Shown here: piece by piece, positions 16,412 through 24,899 of the stretch
How the letters are laid out: the number at the start of each line of letters is the position of its first letter
Position numbering within the stretch: the first letter of the stretch is position 1
Origin: Bdellovibrionales bacterium
GTDB taxonomy: Bacteria; Bdellovibrionota; Bdellovibrionia; Bdellovibrionales; JAKFYE01
Direction: 5' to 3'
Length of the DNA: 64,000 nucleotides
NCBI GenBank assembly: GCA_021731045.1
Contig: JAKFYE010000016.1
Location: forward strand, 32,259 to 96,258
Notes under the pieces: model-generated
The model's input: the letters and a program-made list of their open reading frames with translations, nothing else
Told to the model about the DNA's origin: nothing
Databases searched by the model: none
Translations under genes and position numbers: made by a program

Positions 16412-17044
16412 TTACTTCATTCTCTCGAGCACCCAACGTCTCATATAGGGAATTTCTCTCCGCGGTTCGATTTCGTGATCCTTTTTATATTCTTTCCACT
16501 CAATGGGAAGTTTCGCATCGATGAGTTTTTTTACATCGAGCCGTGTCTCATCAATAGACAAGGCATCATCGAGAGTTCCGTGCGTAATCAACCAAGGCGT
16601 TTTATACGCGGCTTTTACAATTTGTTGCCGCCAATTTTTGAAAAAATAAATGTATCCGCTGCAGCCGATAATTCCGCCCAAAGGCTTTGGATACCGCATT
16701 CCAAAATCACAACTCACCAAACAGCCCTGTGAAAATCCGAAAAAGAAAATATCTCGGCTGTTCCATCCTTGTTCTTCAAGTTCAATCATCATTTTAAAAA
16801 GTTTTTTGCGGGCTAACAAAACACCAGGGCCTTGGTTCGGAGGAAAGCCATACCAAGTAAAACCGGTGTCATAACGGCGAGGGGCATTTAGTAAAAGATA
16901 ATTCATTCCGGGAATTCGCATTTCATCATCGAACTCTCTAAACGCGCGCAAACTATCTCCGCGACCATGCAGAACCACCATTAGCTTTTTTTGAGGCTTA
17001 GGCGAGATCAACAATTCATAATCAAATTGCTCGGTGTGAATCAT
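16412..17044 (-). CDS. Alpha/beta hydrolase, phospholipase/carboxylesterase family
   Basis: Serine hydrolase of 210 aa like YpfH and bacterial carboxylesterase 2. It has the oxyanion loop VLHGRGDS, the nucleophile elbow GFSQGCLVS, the acid in THGTLDDALS and the catalytic His in KDHEIEP, so the triad is complete. It probably cleaves short acyl esters in the cytoplasm. It is transcribed alone; no strong ribosome binding site is visible before the ATG. A second, distinct member of the same family lies at 54307-55002. Confidence 0.9.
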   Translation of the reverse strand: MIHTEQFDYELLISPKPQKKLMVVLHGRGDSLRAFREFDDEMRIPGMNYLLLNAPRRYDTGFTWYGFPPNQGPGVLLARKKLFKMMIELEEQGWNSRDIFFFGFSQGCLVSCDFGMRYPKPLGGIIGCSGYIYFFKNWRQQIVKAAYKTPWLITHGTLDDALSIDETRLDVKKLIDAKLPIEWKEYKKDHEIEPRREIPYMRRWVLERMK

Positions 17045-17154
17045 GGTGCTTAATGAGTTTCGGCGTTCAGCGCGTTTCTTTTAACCATTTCAGGCCAAAG
17101 ACTCGACTGACGTACCGTGTTTTTGTATTATAGAACAGCCTGTCATAGGGGGTC

Positions 17155-17178
17155 GGTTGTAACCCCCTTTATATCCCA
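17155..17178. other. GC-rich hairpin upstream of hldD
   Basis: AGGGGGT and ACCCCCT arms around an 8 base loop, followed by TTATAT. It may be a weak terminator or a 5' leader hairpin of the downstream gene; it lies about 75 bp before the hldD start. Confidence 0.4.
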
Positions 17179-17250
17179 TTCGCTTGAGTTTAGAGTAGGG
17201 GTGTTTTAAGTTCAGCTCATAATCAGGCGCTAATAAATTGGAGTCAAAAA

Positions 17251-18222
17251 ATGATTATCGTCACCGGAGCAGCTGGTTTTATCGGAAGTGCACTTGTTTG
17301 GGAACTCAACCAACGAGGGCTTCAAGATATTATTTGCGTTGATAACTATGGAACAGATCAAAGATGGAGAAATCTTAGCAAAAGATCCTTTAGTGAATTT
17401 GTAATGAAGGAGAATCTTGCAGAATTCTTAACACGACAAGAGGTTATCAACAGCGTGCACACTGTTATCCACATGGGTGCGAATTCTTCCACAACCGAAA
17501 CTGACGTCGACGGCCTTATTCATAACAATTACTATTATTCGCAAATGCTTTTTAAATGGTGCACAGATAAAAAAAAGAATTTCATTTACGCGAGCAGTGC
17601 CGCCACTTACGGAGCTGGTGAAAACGGCTATGACGATCGTACCGATCCGCAAACACTTTTACCTTTGAATCCTTACGGCTATTCAAAACTGCTCTTTGAT
17701 CGCTGGGTTTTAAAGCAAAAGAATACCCCTCCAAAATGGATTGGGATTAAGTTTTTTAATGTTTTCGGTCCTCAGGAATATCACAAGGGCGAAATGTCTA
17801 GCTTGGCATATAAAGCATTTGAACAAATTCAATTAGGCCAACAGCTTCGACTTTTTAAATCTCACAACTCCCAATATAAAGACGGAATGCAGATGCGTGA
17901 CTTTGTTTATGTAAAAGATTGCACGCGCTGGCTTTTCGAATTGATCGACAAAAAAGTACCTAACGGAATTTACAACATGGGTTTTGGAAAAGCGCGTACG
18001 TGGTTAGATCTTGCCGCGGCATCTTTTGGCGCTCTCGGAACAGCTCTTAAAATTGACTGGATCGATATTCCGATGAACATTCGAAATCAATATCAATATT
18101 TTACTGAAGCTAATATGAGCCGTTTAATGGAGATCGGACTTTCTCAACCGGAATGGCCAATTGAAAAAGCGATCCCAGATTATTATAATAATTATTTGCT
18201 CAAGGATGATAAATATCTTTAG
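17251..18222 (+). CDS. hldD: ADP-L-glycero-D-manno-heptose 6-epimerase
   Basis: NADP-dependent epimerase of 323 aa that makes the heptose precursor of the lipopolysaccharide inner core, so the organism has a heptose-containing core. It shows the Rossmann start TGAAGFIGSALVWELN, the heptose-epimerase signature MGANSSTTETD, the catalytic YGYSK, and SKLLFDRWV followed by FFNVFGPQEYHKGEM. The C-terminal PMNIRNQYQYFTEA is typical of HldD/RfaD. GGAG precedes the ATG. The next gene follows after 8 bp, so they may be cotranscribed. Confidence 0.95.
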   Translation: MIIVTGAAGFIGSALVWELNQRGLQDIICVDNYGTDQRWRNLSKRSFSEFVMKENLAEFLTRQEVINSVHTVIHMGANSSTTETDVDGLIHNNYYYSQMLFKWCTDKKKNFIYASSAATYGAGENGYDDRTDPQTLLPLNPYGYSKLLFDRWVLKQKNTPPKWIGIKFFNVFGPQEYHKGEMSSLAYKAFEQIQLGQQLRLFKSHNSQYKDGMQMRDFVYVKDCTRWLFELIDKKVPNGIYNMGFGKARTWLDLAAASFGALGTALKIDWIDIPMNIRNQYQYFTEANMSRLMEIGLSQPEWPIEKAIPDYYNNYLLKDDKYL

Positions 18223-18230
18223 AGGATTTA

Positions 18231-19997
18231 ATGGAACTACAGAAACTTCCTTCACACTTATCTCGTTATATTGTTGAGCAAGATTACTCTCGCTATACCA
18301 ATATTGACCAAGCCGTTTGGCGTTTTATCATGCGCAGGCTTAAAGAGTATCTCACGCAACACGCTCATGAATCCTATGCGGAGGGATTGACTCAAACGGG
18401 AATTACCTTAGAAGAAATTCCGCGCATTGAAGACATGAGCCAACGGTTAAGTCAGTTTAACTGGAAAGCGGTTGCGGTGAGTGGATTCATCCCCCCGGCC
18501 GCGTTTATGGAATTACAATCTTTAGGTATTCTTCCGATTGCGTGCGATATGCGTTCGCTTGAGCATGCCATGTACACTCCGGCGCCCGATATCGTTCACG
18601 AGGCCGCAGGCCATGCACCTATTTTGATTCATCCTGAATTTACAAAATATCTTCACGAGTATGCGCAGATCGCTAAGAAGTCGATACTCAACAAAGAAGA
18701 TCTTGAAATTTACGAAGCAATTCGCATTCTTTCAGATTTAAAAGAGGATCCAAATTCTACTGAAGATGAAATCGCTCTTGCAAATAAAAACTTAGAGATC
18801 GCATCTCAAAAAGCCATTGAACCAAGTGAAGCCGCATTACTTGCGCGAATGAATTGGTGGACGGCCGAATATGGTTTAATTGGCGACTTAGAAAATCCTA
18901 AAATCTATGGAGCTGGCCTATTATCCTCGGTTGGCGAAAGTGTGACGGCACTAAAACCAGACACTAAAAAAATACCTTTCTCGCTCAATTGTCTCGATTA
19001 CGCATATGATATTACAGAGCCTCAGCCGCAACTTTTTGTAACCCCAAGTTTTAAACATTTGACAAAGGTTCTAAGAGAAATGGCCGACACGATGTCATTT
19101 AAAATCGGTGGAGCATATGGTCTTGAGTGTGCCAAAAAGGCGCGCACAATTAATACGGTCGAACTAAACTCGGGTCTTCAAATCTCAGGTCAAATTATAA
19201 ATTATTTGATTTTAGATTCTACCAAAGCACTTCGAGACCAAACCGTCACGTATTTACAGCTAGAAGGGCCATCTCAACTTTCGTTCGAAGGTTTTGAGCT
19301 TAAAGGGCAAGGTTGCAAACAACATGCTCATGGGTTTGGTACGCCTGTCGGAAAACTTAAAGGTTCGTCAAAATGTCTCTCAGAGTTTTCTGTTTCAGAT
19401 TTAAAATCTCTTCATATTCAAACAAATGAAATCGTAACTCTCGAATTTGAATCTGGGATTATCGTTGAAGGTTATCTTCAAAATATTTTATCAGAGAAAA
19501 ATAAAATTTTGCTCTTGTCGTTTAAAGACTGCAAAGTCACGCTAGTCGAGAAGGTTTTATTTGATCCTGCTTGGGGGCAATTTGATATGGCCGTCGGCAG
19601 TCAGGTGACCAGTGTTTTTGGAGGCGCCGCTGACCGAGATGCCTTCGGAGCGACCGAAGATTTCGTTGCAAAAAGAGTTGTATCACCTAAACGCACACCT
19701 GAGTTTATGGCCCTCAACGAATTATTCGGCAAAATAAAAAATGTACGAAAAACATTTAGTGAATCTACGCGTGCCTCATCTGAAAAAACTCTAGACGGCA
19801 TTATCGAGCGTTTAAATAAAGACTTTCCCTCTGATTGGCTCAGCCGTTTAGAAATTCTTGAAATTTGTGTTAAGTATAACCTCAACCCTAAAGGTCTCAA
19901 TACCGTTCAAGATTTTATTGCGCGCAAATCAACCGAAACTTCCGAAGACAGTAACAGTTTGCGTGAAGGCTTGCGTTTAATCGAAAAGGGCATATGA
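18231..19997 (+). CDS. Aromatic amino acid hydroxylase (phenylalanine 4-monooxygenase type) with C-terminal extension
   Basis: Non-haem iron, pterin-dependent hydroxylase converting phenylalanine to tyrosine. The iron ligands are H123 and H128 in PDIVHEAAGHAP and E213 in NWWTAEYG. The enzyme core ends near residue 300; the remaining 280 residues, starting around the ELNSGLQISG segment, are beta-rich then helical and do not match the regulatory ACT domain of animal enzymes. At 588 aa it is roughly twice the bacterial PhhA length. A hydroxyphenylpyruvate dioxygenase 4 kb away fits a phenylalanine/tyrosine degradation route. AGAGGATTTA precedes the ATG. Confidence 0.85.
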   Translation: MELQKLPSHLSRYIVEQDYSRYTNIDQAVWRFIMRRLKEYLTQHAHESYAEGLTQTGITLEEIPRIEDMSQRLSQFNWKAVAVSGFIPPAAFMELQSLGILPIACDMRSLEHAMYTPAPDIVHEAAGHAPILIHPEFTKYLHEYAQIAKKSILNKEDLEIYEAIRILSDLKEDPNSTEDEIALANKNLEIASQKAIEPSEAALLARMNWWTAEYGLIGDLENPKIYGAGLLSSVGESVTALKPDTKKIPFSLNCLDYAYDITEPQPQLFVTPSFKHLTKVLREMADTMSFKIGGAYGLECAKKARTINTVELNSGLQISGQIINYLILDSTKALRDQTVTYLQLEGPSQLSFEGFELKGQGCKQHAHGFGTPVGKLKGSSKCLSEFSVSDLKSLHIQTNEIVTLEFESGIIVEGYLQNILSEKNKILLLSFKDCKVTLVEKVLFDPAWGQFDMAVGSQVTSVFGGAADRDAFGATEDFVAKRVVSPKRTPEFMALNELFGKIKNVRKTFSESTRASSEKTLDGIIERLNKDFPSDWLSRLEILEICVKYNLNPKGLNTVQDFIARKSTETSEDSNSLREGLRLIEKGI

Positions 19998-20722
19998 CGT
20001 CTGATCCGTTTACGGTCGTTCTGGTACGACCGCAGTATCCATTTAACATCGGAGCAAGCGCACGAGCGATGCAGAATATGGGTCTTAAACGACTCGTCGT
20101 CATTGCACCCGCCTGCGAAATTGACGTGCAAGCTCGCGAAGGTGCCGCCAGTGCGCAAGAGGTTTTGGCTCGTCGAGAGAGCTATTCCTCTCTCGAGGAG
20201 TTCTATAAGACCGAAGGTGAAGGCCTACGAATTGCGTTTACAAGACGAGATGGTTTGCGAAGACCAGTGCAATCATTTATTGAGTTTGTGAAATCAGAAT
20301 TGGGTCCCAAAATTAAAACCGATTGGGTCCAAACTCCGGTTTACTTGATGTTTGGAGCCGAAGATGACGGCCTTTCTACTTCTGAATTAGAATTTGCGAA
20401 CCGCCTGTGCAGTATCCCCACGTACGGTACGAATGGCAGCTATAACCTCGCCCAAGCGGTTCTGCTTGCATTATTTATTCTTCAAGAAAATATGCAAGTC
20501 CCTACGGCTGCGATCACTCACACGCCTTTAGAATATCCAAAAGATGTCGTCGATAAATGGCTAGAAGCCGTGGGGTTTAATCTGGAACTTTCACAAAAAA
20601 GAAATGCTTCCGTAATATTAAATGCACTTTTACTTCGTGCCGTTCCTGATCCTGACGAAATGCGAATTTTAACTATGGTCCTGCAGCAAAATATTCGCAA
20701 ACTTAAGGACCGCAATGTTTGA
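19994..20722 (+). CDS. TrmJ/SpoU-type RNA 2'-O-methyltransferase
   Basis: SPOUT-superfamily methylase of 242 aa, likely acting on tRNA position 32 as TrmJ does. Motif 1 is VLVRPQYPFNIGASARAMQN, motif 2 is PVYLMFGAEDDGLS and motif 3 is IPTYGTNGSYNLAQAVLLAL, which builds the SAM-binding trefoil knot. The C-terminal helical extension is shorter and the usual PxxxE helper segment differs. It overlaps the hydroxylase stop by 4 bp and the next tRNA methyltransferase by 8 bp, so the three genes are cotranscribed. Confidence 0.9.
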   Translation: MTSDPFTVVLVRPQYPFNIGASARAMQNMGLKRLVVIAPACEIDVQAREGAASAQEVLARRESYSSLEEFYKTEGEGLRIAFTRRDGLRRPVQSFIEFVKSELGPKIKTDWVQTPVYLMFGAEDDGLSTSELEFANRLCSIPTYGTNGSYNLAQAVLLALFILQENMQVPTAAITHTPLEYPKDVVDKWLEAVGFNLELSQKRNASVILNALLLRAVPDPDEMRILTMVLQQNIRKLKDRNV

Positions 20723-21416
20723 ATTTCAGCCGATCGGCAACTTGAAATCTGTTTTTAAAACCCGCTTTGGAACTCCCAGGCAGCCGTTACAAGTTCAGGG
20801 TGCTACGGCTCAACTTAAAATCAATCGTGAGCTTCAACCCGAACTTTCGCTCCAAGGCCTTGAAGGTTTCAGTCATATTTGGCTGATTTTTGTTTTTCAC
20901 ACCAATACGAATAAAATTTTTCGCCCCAAAATTCACCCTCCCCGTTTAGAAGGCAAAACGATCGGCGCATTTGCGACACGTACACCTCATCGGCCCAATC
21001 CTATTGGAATGAGCCTCGTCCGATTAGAAAAAATCGAAGACGACACACTTTTTCTTTCAGGCGTTGACCTTATCGATGGCACACCAATTCTGGATATTAA
21101 GCCTTATTTGAAATACGTGGAATCCCAACCCGAAGCGCGCGACGGCTGGATCGAATCCCACCCACAAAAAAAATTACCCGTCGAATTTTATCCAAACTTT
21201 GACCAAGATATAAAAATCCATGATGGGTCCATGAGCGACTCCGAACTCGACGAGTTACGCTCGCTCATCACCGAAGTCTTAGAAAAAGACCCACGCCCAC
21301 TCGTCTACAAAGAAACCCCACACAAAGACGAACACGCCATCTATCTCGGCAACTGGAACATCTTCTTTCGCTACGCCACCACAACTATCACCGTCACCCA
21401 AATCACCCCTCTTTAG
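20715..21416 (+). CDS. trmO: tRNA (t6A37) N6-methyltransferase TrmO
   Basis: SAM-dependent enzyme of 233 aa of the TsaA/YaeB fold, which methylates t6A37 in tRNA-Thr. The signature FATRTPHRPNPIGMSLVRLE is intact, preceded by LEGFSHIWLIFVFH and followed by GVDLIDGTPILDIKPYL. The C-terminal part (YPNFDQDI onward) resembles the second domain of the longer E. coli form. AAGGACCGCA precedes the ATG, which lies inside the preceding methyltransferase gene. Confidence 0.94.
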   Translation: MFEFQPIGNLKSVFKTRFGTPRQPLQVQGATAQLKINRELQPELSLQGLEGFSHIWLIFVFHTNTNKIFRPKIHPPRLEGKTIGAFATRTPHRPNPIGMSLVRLEKIEDDTLFLSGVDLIDGTPILDIKPYLKYVESQPEARDGWIESHPQKKLPVEFYPNFDQDIKIHDGSMSDSELDELRSLITEVLEKDPRPLVYKETPHKDEHAIYLGNWNIFFRYATTTITVTQITPL

Positions 21417-21427
21417 TCCCTCACGTT

Positions 21428-21532
21428 GGGGACGGATCTACGCCAAATACTTGAAATTACATGACTTAATTAGAAGTGTGCAACGACTCACTCACAGTTT
21501 CAACTCATCGGATTAACACGAGCTCCGTCCCC
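21428..21532. repeat. REP pair (BIME-like) module 1
   Basis: Begins with GGGGACGGATC (21428-21438) and ends with GCTCCGTCCCC (21522-21532), the inverted form. The inside (CTTGAAATTAC, GACTTAATTAGA) is similar to the next module. Confidence 0.88.
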
Positions 21533-21579
21533 AAGTTGTTCTCCCCAAGTTGAGAGGTCAGCGCCATTGATAGCAACGT

Positions 21580-21680
21580 GGGGACGGAGCCAACCAAACA
21601 CCTGAAATTCCAAGACTAAATTAGAGGTTTGAGCCCACTGATTCCCACTCACACTTTGAATTATCAGGAGCTCCGTCCCC
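21580..21680. repeat. REP pair (BIME-like) module 2
   Basis: Begins with GGGGACGGAGC (21580-21590) and ends with GCTCCGTCCCC (21670-21680). Inside it shares ACCTGAAATTCC and GACTAAATTAGA with module 1. Confidence 0.88.
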
Positions 21681-21769
21681 AAAGTGTAGGGTCGTGCGCG
21701 TTGAGAAAACCCAACTTAGGTGGGCGCCCAACTGAAATTTGATTATACTTTTATGAGGCCAGGAGACGC

Positions 21770-22594
21770 ATGAACGTTTTTGAGCTTTTATTTACTGACA
21801 TTTTGGCGCCCGAATCTCGGATTTACCTTTATTGGATTATTCTGCTTTTGGTTTTTCGTAATTTTTTAGGACCAGCACTTTTATATTCTATCTTTTACAT
21901 TTGGGGCAAAAATAAGTTTCATAGATTTAAAGTTCAGGTCACTGCTCCTCGCTCGGCACAAATAAAATCTGAAATAAAATGGACATTGTTGTCTGCGCCT
22001 TTTGACGTTGTCGTTTGTTTATTCATTTATTTAGAATTTAAGGCTGGCATTACTCAACTATATTTTAGTATTTCGGACTTTGGTGTGGCTTATTTTATTT
22101 TTACTTTTGTTGTGCTTTCACTCTTGCAGGATTTGCATTTTTATTTTTCTCATCGTTGGCTGCATTCAAAGCCATTCTTAAAATACATACATTACATCCA
22201 TCACGTTCCTAAAAATCCAACCCCATGGACTTCGTTTTCGTTTCATCCTATTGAGCGTTTAATTATTTTAAGTTTCTTTCCTATTGTGATTTTATTTTTG
22301 CCACTCCCCCCAGGCATGTTAATCGCGTTTACCTTTACTAGCTCGCTTTCTAACATGTTGGGACACTCAGGATTTGAATTTGCGCGAACAGGCCACGCCG
22401 GCCATTATATTCGTCGCTTTTTTGGAACTTCAACATTGCACAACATGCACCACGAACACTTTGACTGTAACTACGGATTATATTTTTCTATTTGGGATAA
22501 ACTTCTAGGAACCGAACATCCCCACTATACATCTTCGTTTGATAAAACCGTCGAAAGAAGAAAGCGACTTAAGCAAGGCGAGCCGTCGTCATAA
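21770..22594 (+). CDS. Sterol desaturase / fatty acid hydroxylase family membrane protein
   Basis: Integral membrane di-iron hydroxylase of 274 aa. The eight-His pattern is visible in three clusters: HFYFSHRWLH, HYIHHVPKNP with a following FSFHP, and HNMHHEHFDCNYG, separated by hydrophobic helices. Family members hydroxylate or desaturate sterols, fatty acids or ceramides; the exact lipid is unknown here. AGGAGACGC precedes the ATG. Its 3' end overlaps the convergent ribD by 26 bp. Confidence 0.9.
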   Translation: MNVFELLFTDILAPESRIYLYWIILLLVFRNFLGPALLYSIFYIWGKNKFHRFKVQVTAPRSAQIKSEIKWTLLSAPFDVVVCLFIYLEFKAGITQLYFSISDFGVAYFIFTFVVLSLLQDLHFYFSHRWLHSKPFLKYIHYIHHVPKNPTPWTSFSFHPIERLIILSFFPIVILFLPLPPGMLIAFTFTSSLSNMLGHSGFEFARTGHAGHYIRRFFGTSTLHNMHHEHFDCNYGLYFSIWDKLLGTEHPHYTSSFDKTVERRKRLKQGEPSS

Positions 22595-23687
22595 GATCCG
22601 AACCAAAAAATTGCGCTGTTCCGTCTTTTAAAATAATTCGACTTTTCATATCCGGAATAAATAAACCCTGTGTCCAAGGCAGACCGTTTTCTGCTCCCAG
22701 TAGAATAGGCGCTTGAAAGTGGATCAGACGTTGAATTTCTTTTTGAATAAAAAAGCTTTTATAGGTTTGTGATCCGCCTTCGACCATAACGGATACGATA
22801 CCCATTTCAAAAAGCTTCTTAAGCAGGCTTTTTAAATCGAACATCCCTTCAGGCAGAACCGCATTTTCAATAATCACATGCTCAGAAGACTTAGGTGCAC
22901 GCCCCTCTTTTACAACAAAAATAAGATCTTCGGGCTTATGGCTTTGATAAACCTTTTTGTTTTTTATGTTCTCAAGCAGCTGACCTTCGGAGTCTAAAAT
23001 TACAACCTTGTTAGATTTATCTTTGAATTTAGGATGTCGAATATTCAATCGTGGGTCATCAATATTGATTGTGTTACGGCCTACAAGAACGCACCCATGA
23101 ACCGCCCGTAAAAAATGGGCATACTCTTGAGAAAGCTCATTCGTGATCCACTGACTTTGACCATTCTTCAAACCCATTTGCCCATCGAGGCTGGTGGCCA
23201 CTTTTAAGGCGACAAACGGCATTTGGTTGCGTTGATTTTGCAGAAAAATTTCAGGTAATTCTTCTAATTCGTTTTTCAATTCTGAGAATTCAAAAACATC
23301 TTTATTTGCTTTTTTTAAAATTGCCGCGCCTTTACCGTTCGTCAATGGGTTAGGATCTTGAATTCCGTATGTGACCGAAGCGATGGGCAAAGAGGCTAAA
23401 TGTTTTGCACACGAAGCTGTTTTGCCTTCATGCGCACAAGGCTCTAATGTGACAAAAAGATGTGCGCCTTCAAGTTGCTCTTCGGAAACCCCTTTAAGGG
23501 CTTCAATTTCAGCATGAGCTCCTCCGTAAGTTTTATGATAACCGCTCGAGAGAAATCGCATTTTCTCATCAAGAATCACGCATCCTACCAGAGGATTTGG
23601 GCTGACAAAACCCGCGCCTTTACGGCCCTCTTGAACAGCAAGCCACATGGCCTCTTTTTTAGTCATTGTTTTCAATGGCGCAACCAT
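22569..23687 (-). CDS. ribD: Riboflavin biosynthesis bifunctional deaminase/reductase RibD
   Basis: Enzyme of 372 aa catalysing the second and third steps of riboflavin synthesis. The N-terminal deaminase has the zinc site HAEIEAL and LEPCAHEGKTASCAKHL. The C-terminal reductase begins near residue 155 (VALKVATSLDGQM) and contains VGRNTINIDDPRLNIRH and MVEGGSQTYKSF. The gene begins 3 bp after the HPPD gene, and no other rib gene is nearby. Confidence 0.95.
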   Translation of the reverse strand: MVAPLKTMTKKEAMWLAVQEGRKGAGFVSPNPLVGCVILDEKMRFLSSGYHKTYGGAHAEIEALKGVSEEQLEGAHLFVTLEPCAHEGKTASCAKHLASLPIASVTYGIQDPNPLTNGKGAAILKKANKDVFEFSELKNELEELPEIFLQNQRNQMPFVALKVATSLDGQMGLKNGQSQWITNELSQEYAHFLRAVHGCVLVGRNTINIDDPRLNIRHPKFKDKSNKVVILDSEGQLLENIKNKKVYQSHKPEDLIFVVKEGRAPKSSEHVIIENAVLPEGMFDLKSLLKKLFEMGIVSVMVEGGSQTYKSFFIQKEIQRLIHFQAPILLGAENGLPWTQGLFIPDMKSRIILKDGTAQFFGSDLMTTARLA

Positions 23688-23690
23688 GAT

Positions 23691-24725
23691 CTAGAGAACT
23701 CCTCGTTTTACTTGATCGCGTTCGATCGCATCGAAAAGCGCCTGAAAGTTTCCATCGCCAAAGCCACTATGGCCTTTTCTTTGAATCACTTCAAAAAATA
23801 TAGGGCCAATTAAATTTTGGCTGAAAATTTGGAGAAGATAACCTGTATCATCACCATCAACGAGTATTCTCATATCTTGTAGACGCGAAATTTTTTCTGT
23901 CACGTTAGGTACGCGCTCCGGGATCATTTCAAAATACGAATCAGGAGCATCTAAAAACTCAATGCCTTTGTTACGAACAGTCGAAATGGACTCACAAATA
24001 TCATTCGTGAGCAAAGCTAAATGCTGAATGCCCGGCCCCTTATATTCGTTTAAATATTCTTGAATTTGTGATTTATCGTCTGTTGGCTCGTTAATTGGAA
24101 TACAAATTTTACCGTCGGACGAAGCCATCACCTTGGAGATCAAGCCGGTCTTTTTACCTTTGATATCGAAGTATCGACGCTCTTTAAATCCAAATATTTT
24201 TTCATAAAAGTCACACCATTCTTGCATTTTACCGCGGGGAACGTTGTTTGTAAGATGATCCACAATAGTAAATCCCATACCTTTATGCGTCCGTTCATTT
24301 GTAAGAAAATTGTAGTCATTTTCGTACATGTTTTGCTCGCCAAATTTATCAACAAAATAAATAAGAGAATCCCCAATGCCGTACACGGTTGGAAAATCAC
24401 AAACCTTTTTTGCATTCCCTTTGTATGGACGGGCCCCTCTTTGAACCGCAACCTCAAAAGCTTTTTGAGAATTCTCAACTCGAAAACCCATAGAACAAAT
24501 GGAAGGTCCGTGAGTTTTTTGAAACTCTTCAGCAAAACTTCCGGGTTCAGAATTAATTAGAAAATTAATATCGCCTTGACGAAAAAGTTGAACCTTTTGT
24601 TTCTTGTGATCAGCGAATTTCTTAAATCCAAACTTTTCAAAAAGTGTGACAAAATGAGTTGGATTTTGACCAGCATATTCAACAAATTCGATTCCGCGAA
24701 GACCTACGGGATTTAAATCGTTCAT
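23691..24725 (-). CDS. hppD: 4-hydroxyphenylpyruvate dioxygenase
   Basis: Iron(II) dioxygenase of 344 aa converting 4-hydroxyphenylpyruvate to homogentisate in tyrosine degradation. It has two vicinal-oxygen-chelate domains; the ligands are H157 (VDHLTNNV), H235 (GIQHLALL) and E312 (FFEVIQRKGHSGFGDGNF). The C-terminal signature GFGDGNFQALFDAIERDQ is diagnostic. AGGAGTCTTT precedes the ATG. With the aromatic amino acid hydroxylase at 18.2 kb it gives a route from phenylalanine to homogentisate; homogentisate dioxygenase is not in the window. Confidence 0.96.
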   Translation of the reverse strand: MNDLNPVGLRGIEFVEYAGQNPTHFVTLFEKFGFKKFADHKKQKVQLFRQGDINFLINSEPGSFAEEFQKTHGPSICSMGFRVENSQKAFEVAVQRGARPYKGNAKKVCDFPTVYGIGDSLIYFVDKFGEQNMYENDYNFLTNERTHKGMGFTIVDHLTNNVPRGKMQEWCDFYEKIFGFKERRYFDIKGKKTGLISKVMASSDGKICIPINEPTDDKSQIQEYLNEYKGPGIQHLALLTNDICESISTVRNKGIEFLDAPDSYFEMIPERVPNVTEKISRLQDMRILVDGDDTGYLLQIFSQNLIGPIFFEVIQRKGHSGFGDGNFQALFDAIERDQVKRGVL

Positions 24726-24899
24726 AAAGACTCCTGACTATGACTCTAGGAACAATGGTTATGACATATTCATATGAGCGAAACAACTTAGGACCGACTT
24801 TTAAAATCTGCGCCGAGAAATCCTTGTTTCTTATAGAAAACATGTGACATGATATCCCAATAGCCCCGCGCATAGGGCGGCGCGACATCAGGGAAGTGT

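Larger units (their letters stand above)
21417..21769. other. Intergenic region occupied by REP pairs
   Basis: 353 bp with no gene. It holds two tandem modules of about 105 bp, each bounded by inverted GGGGACGGAGC-type REP sequences. Confidence 0.8.

Noticed and set aside
23460..23813. Plus-strand 117-codon frame opposite ribD and hppD
   Set aside because: It spans the junction of two confidently identified genes on the other strand and has no family match.
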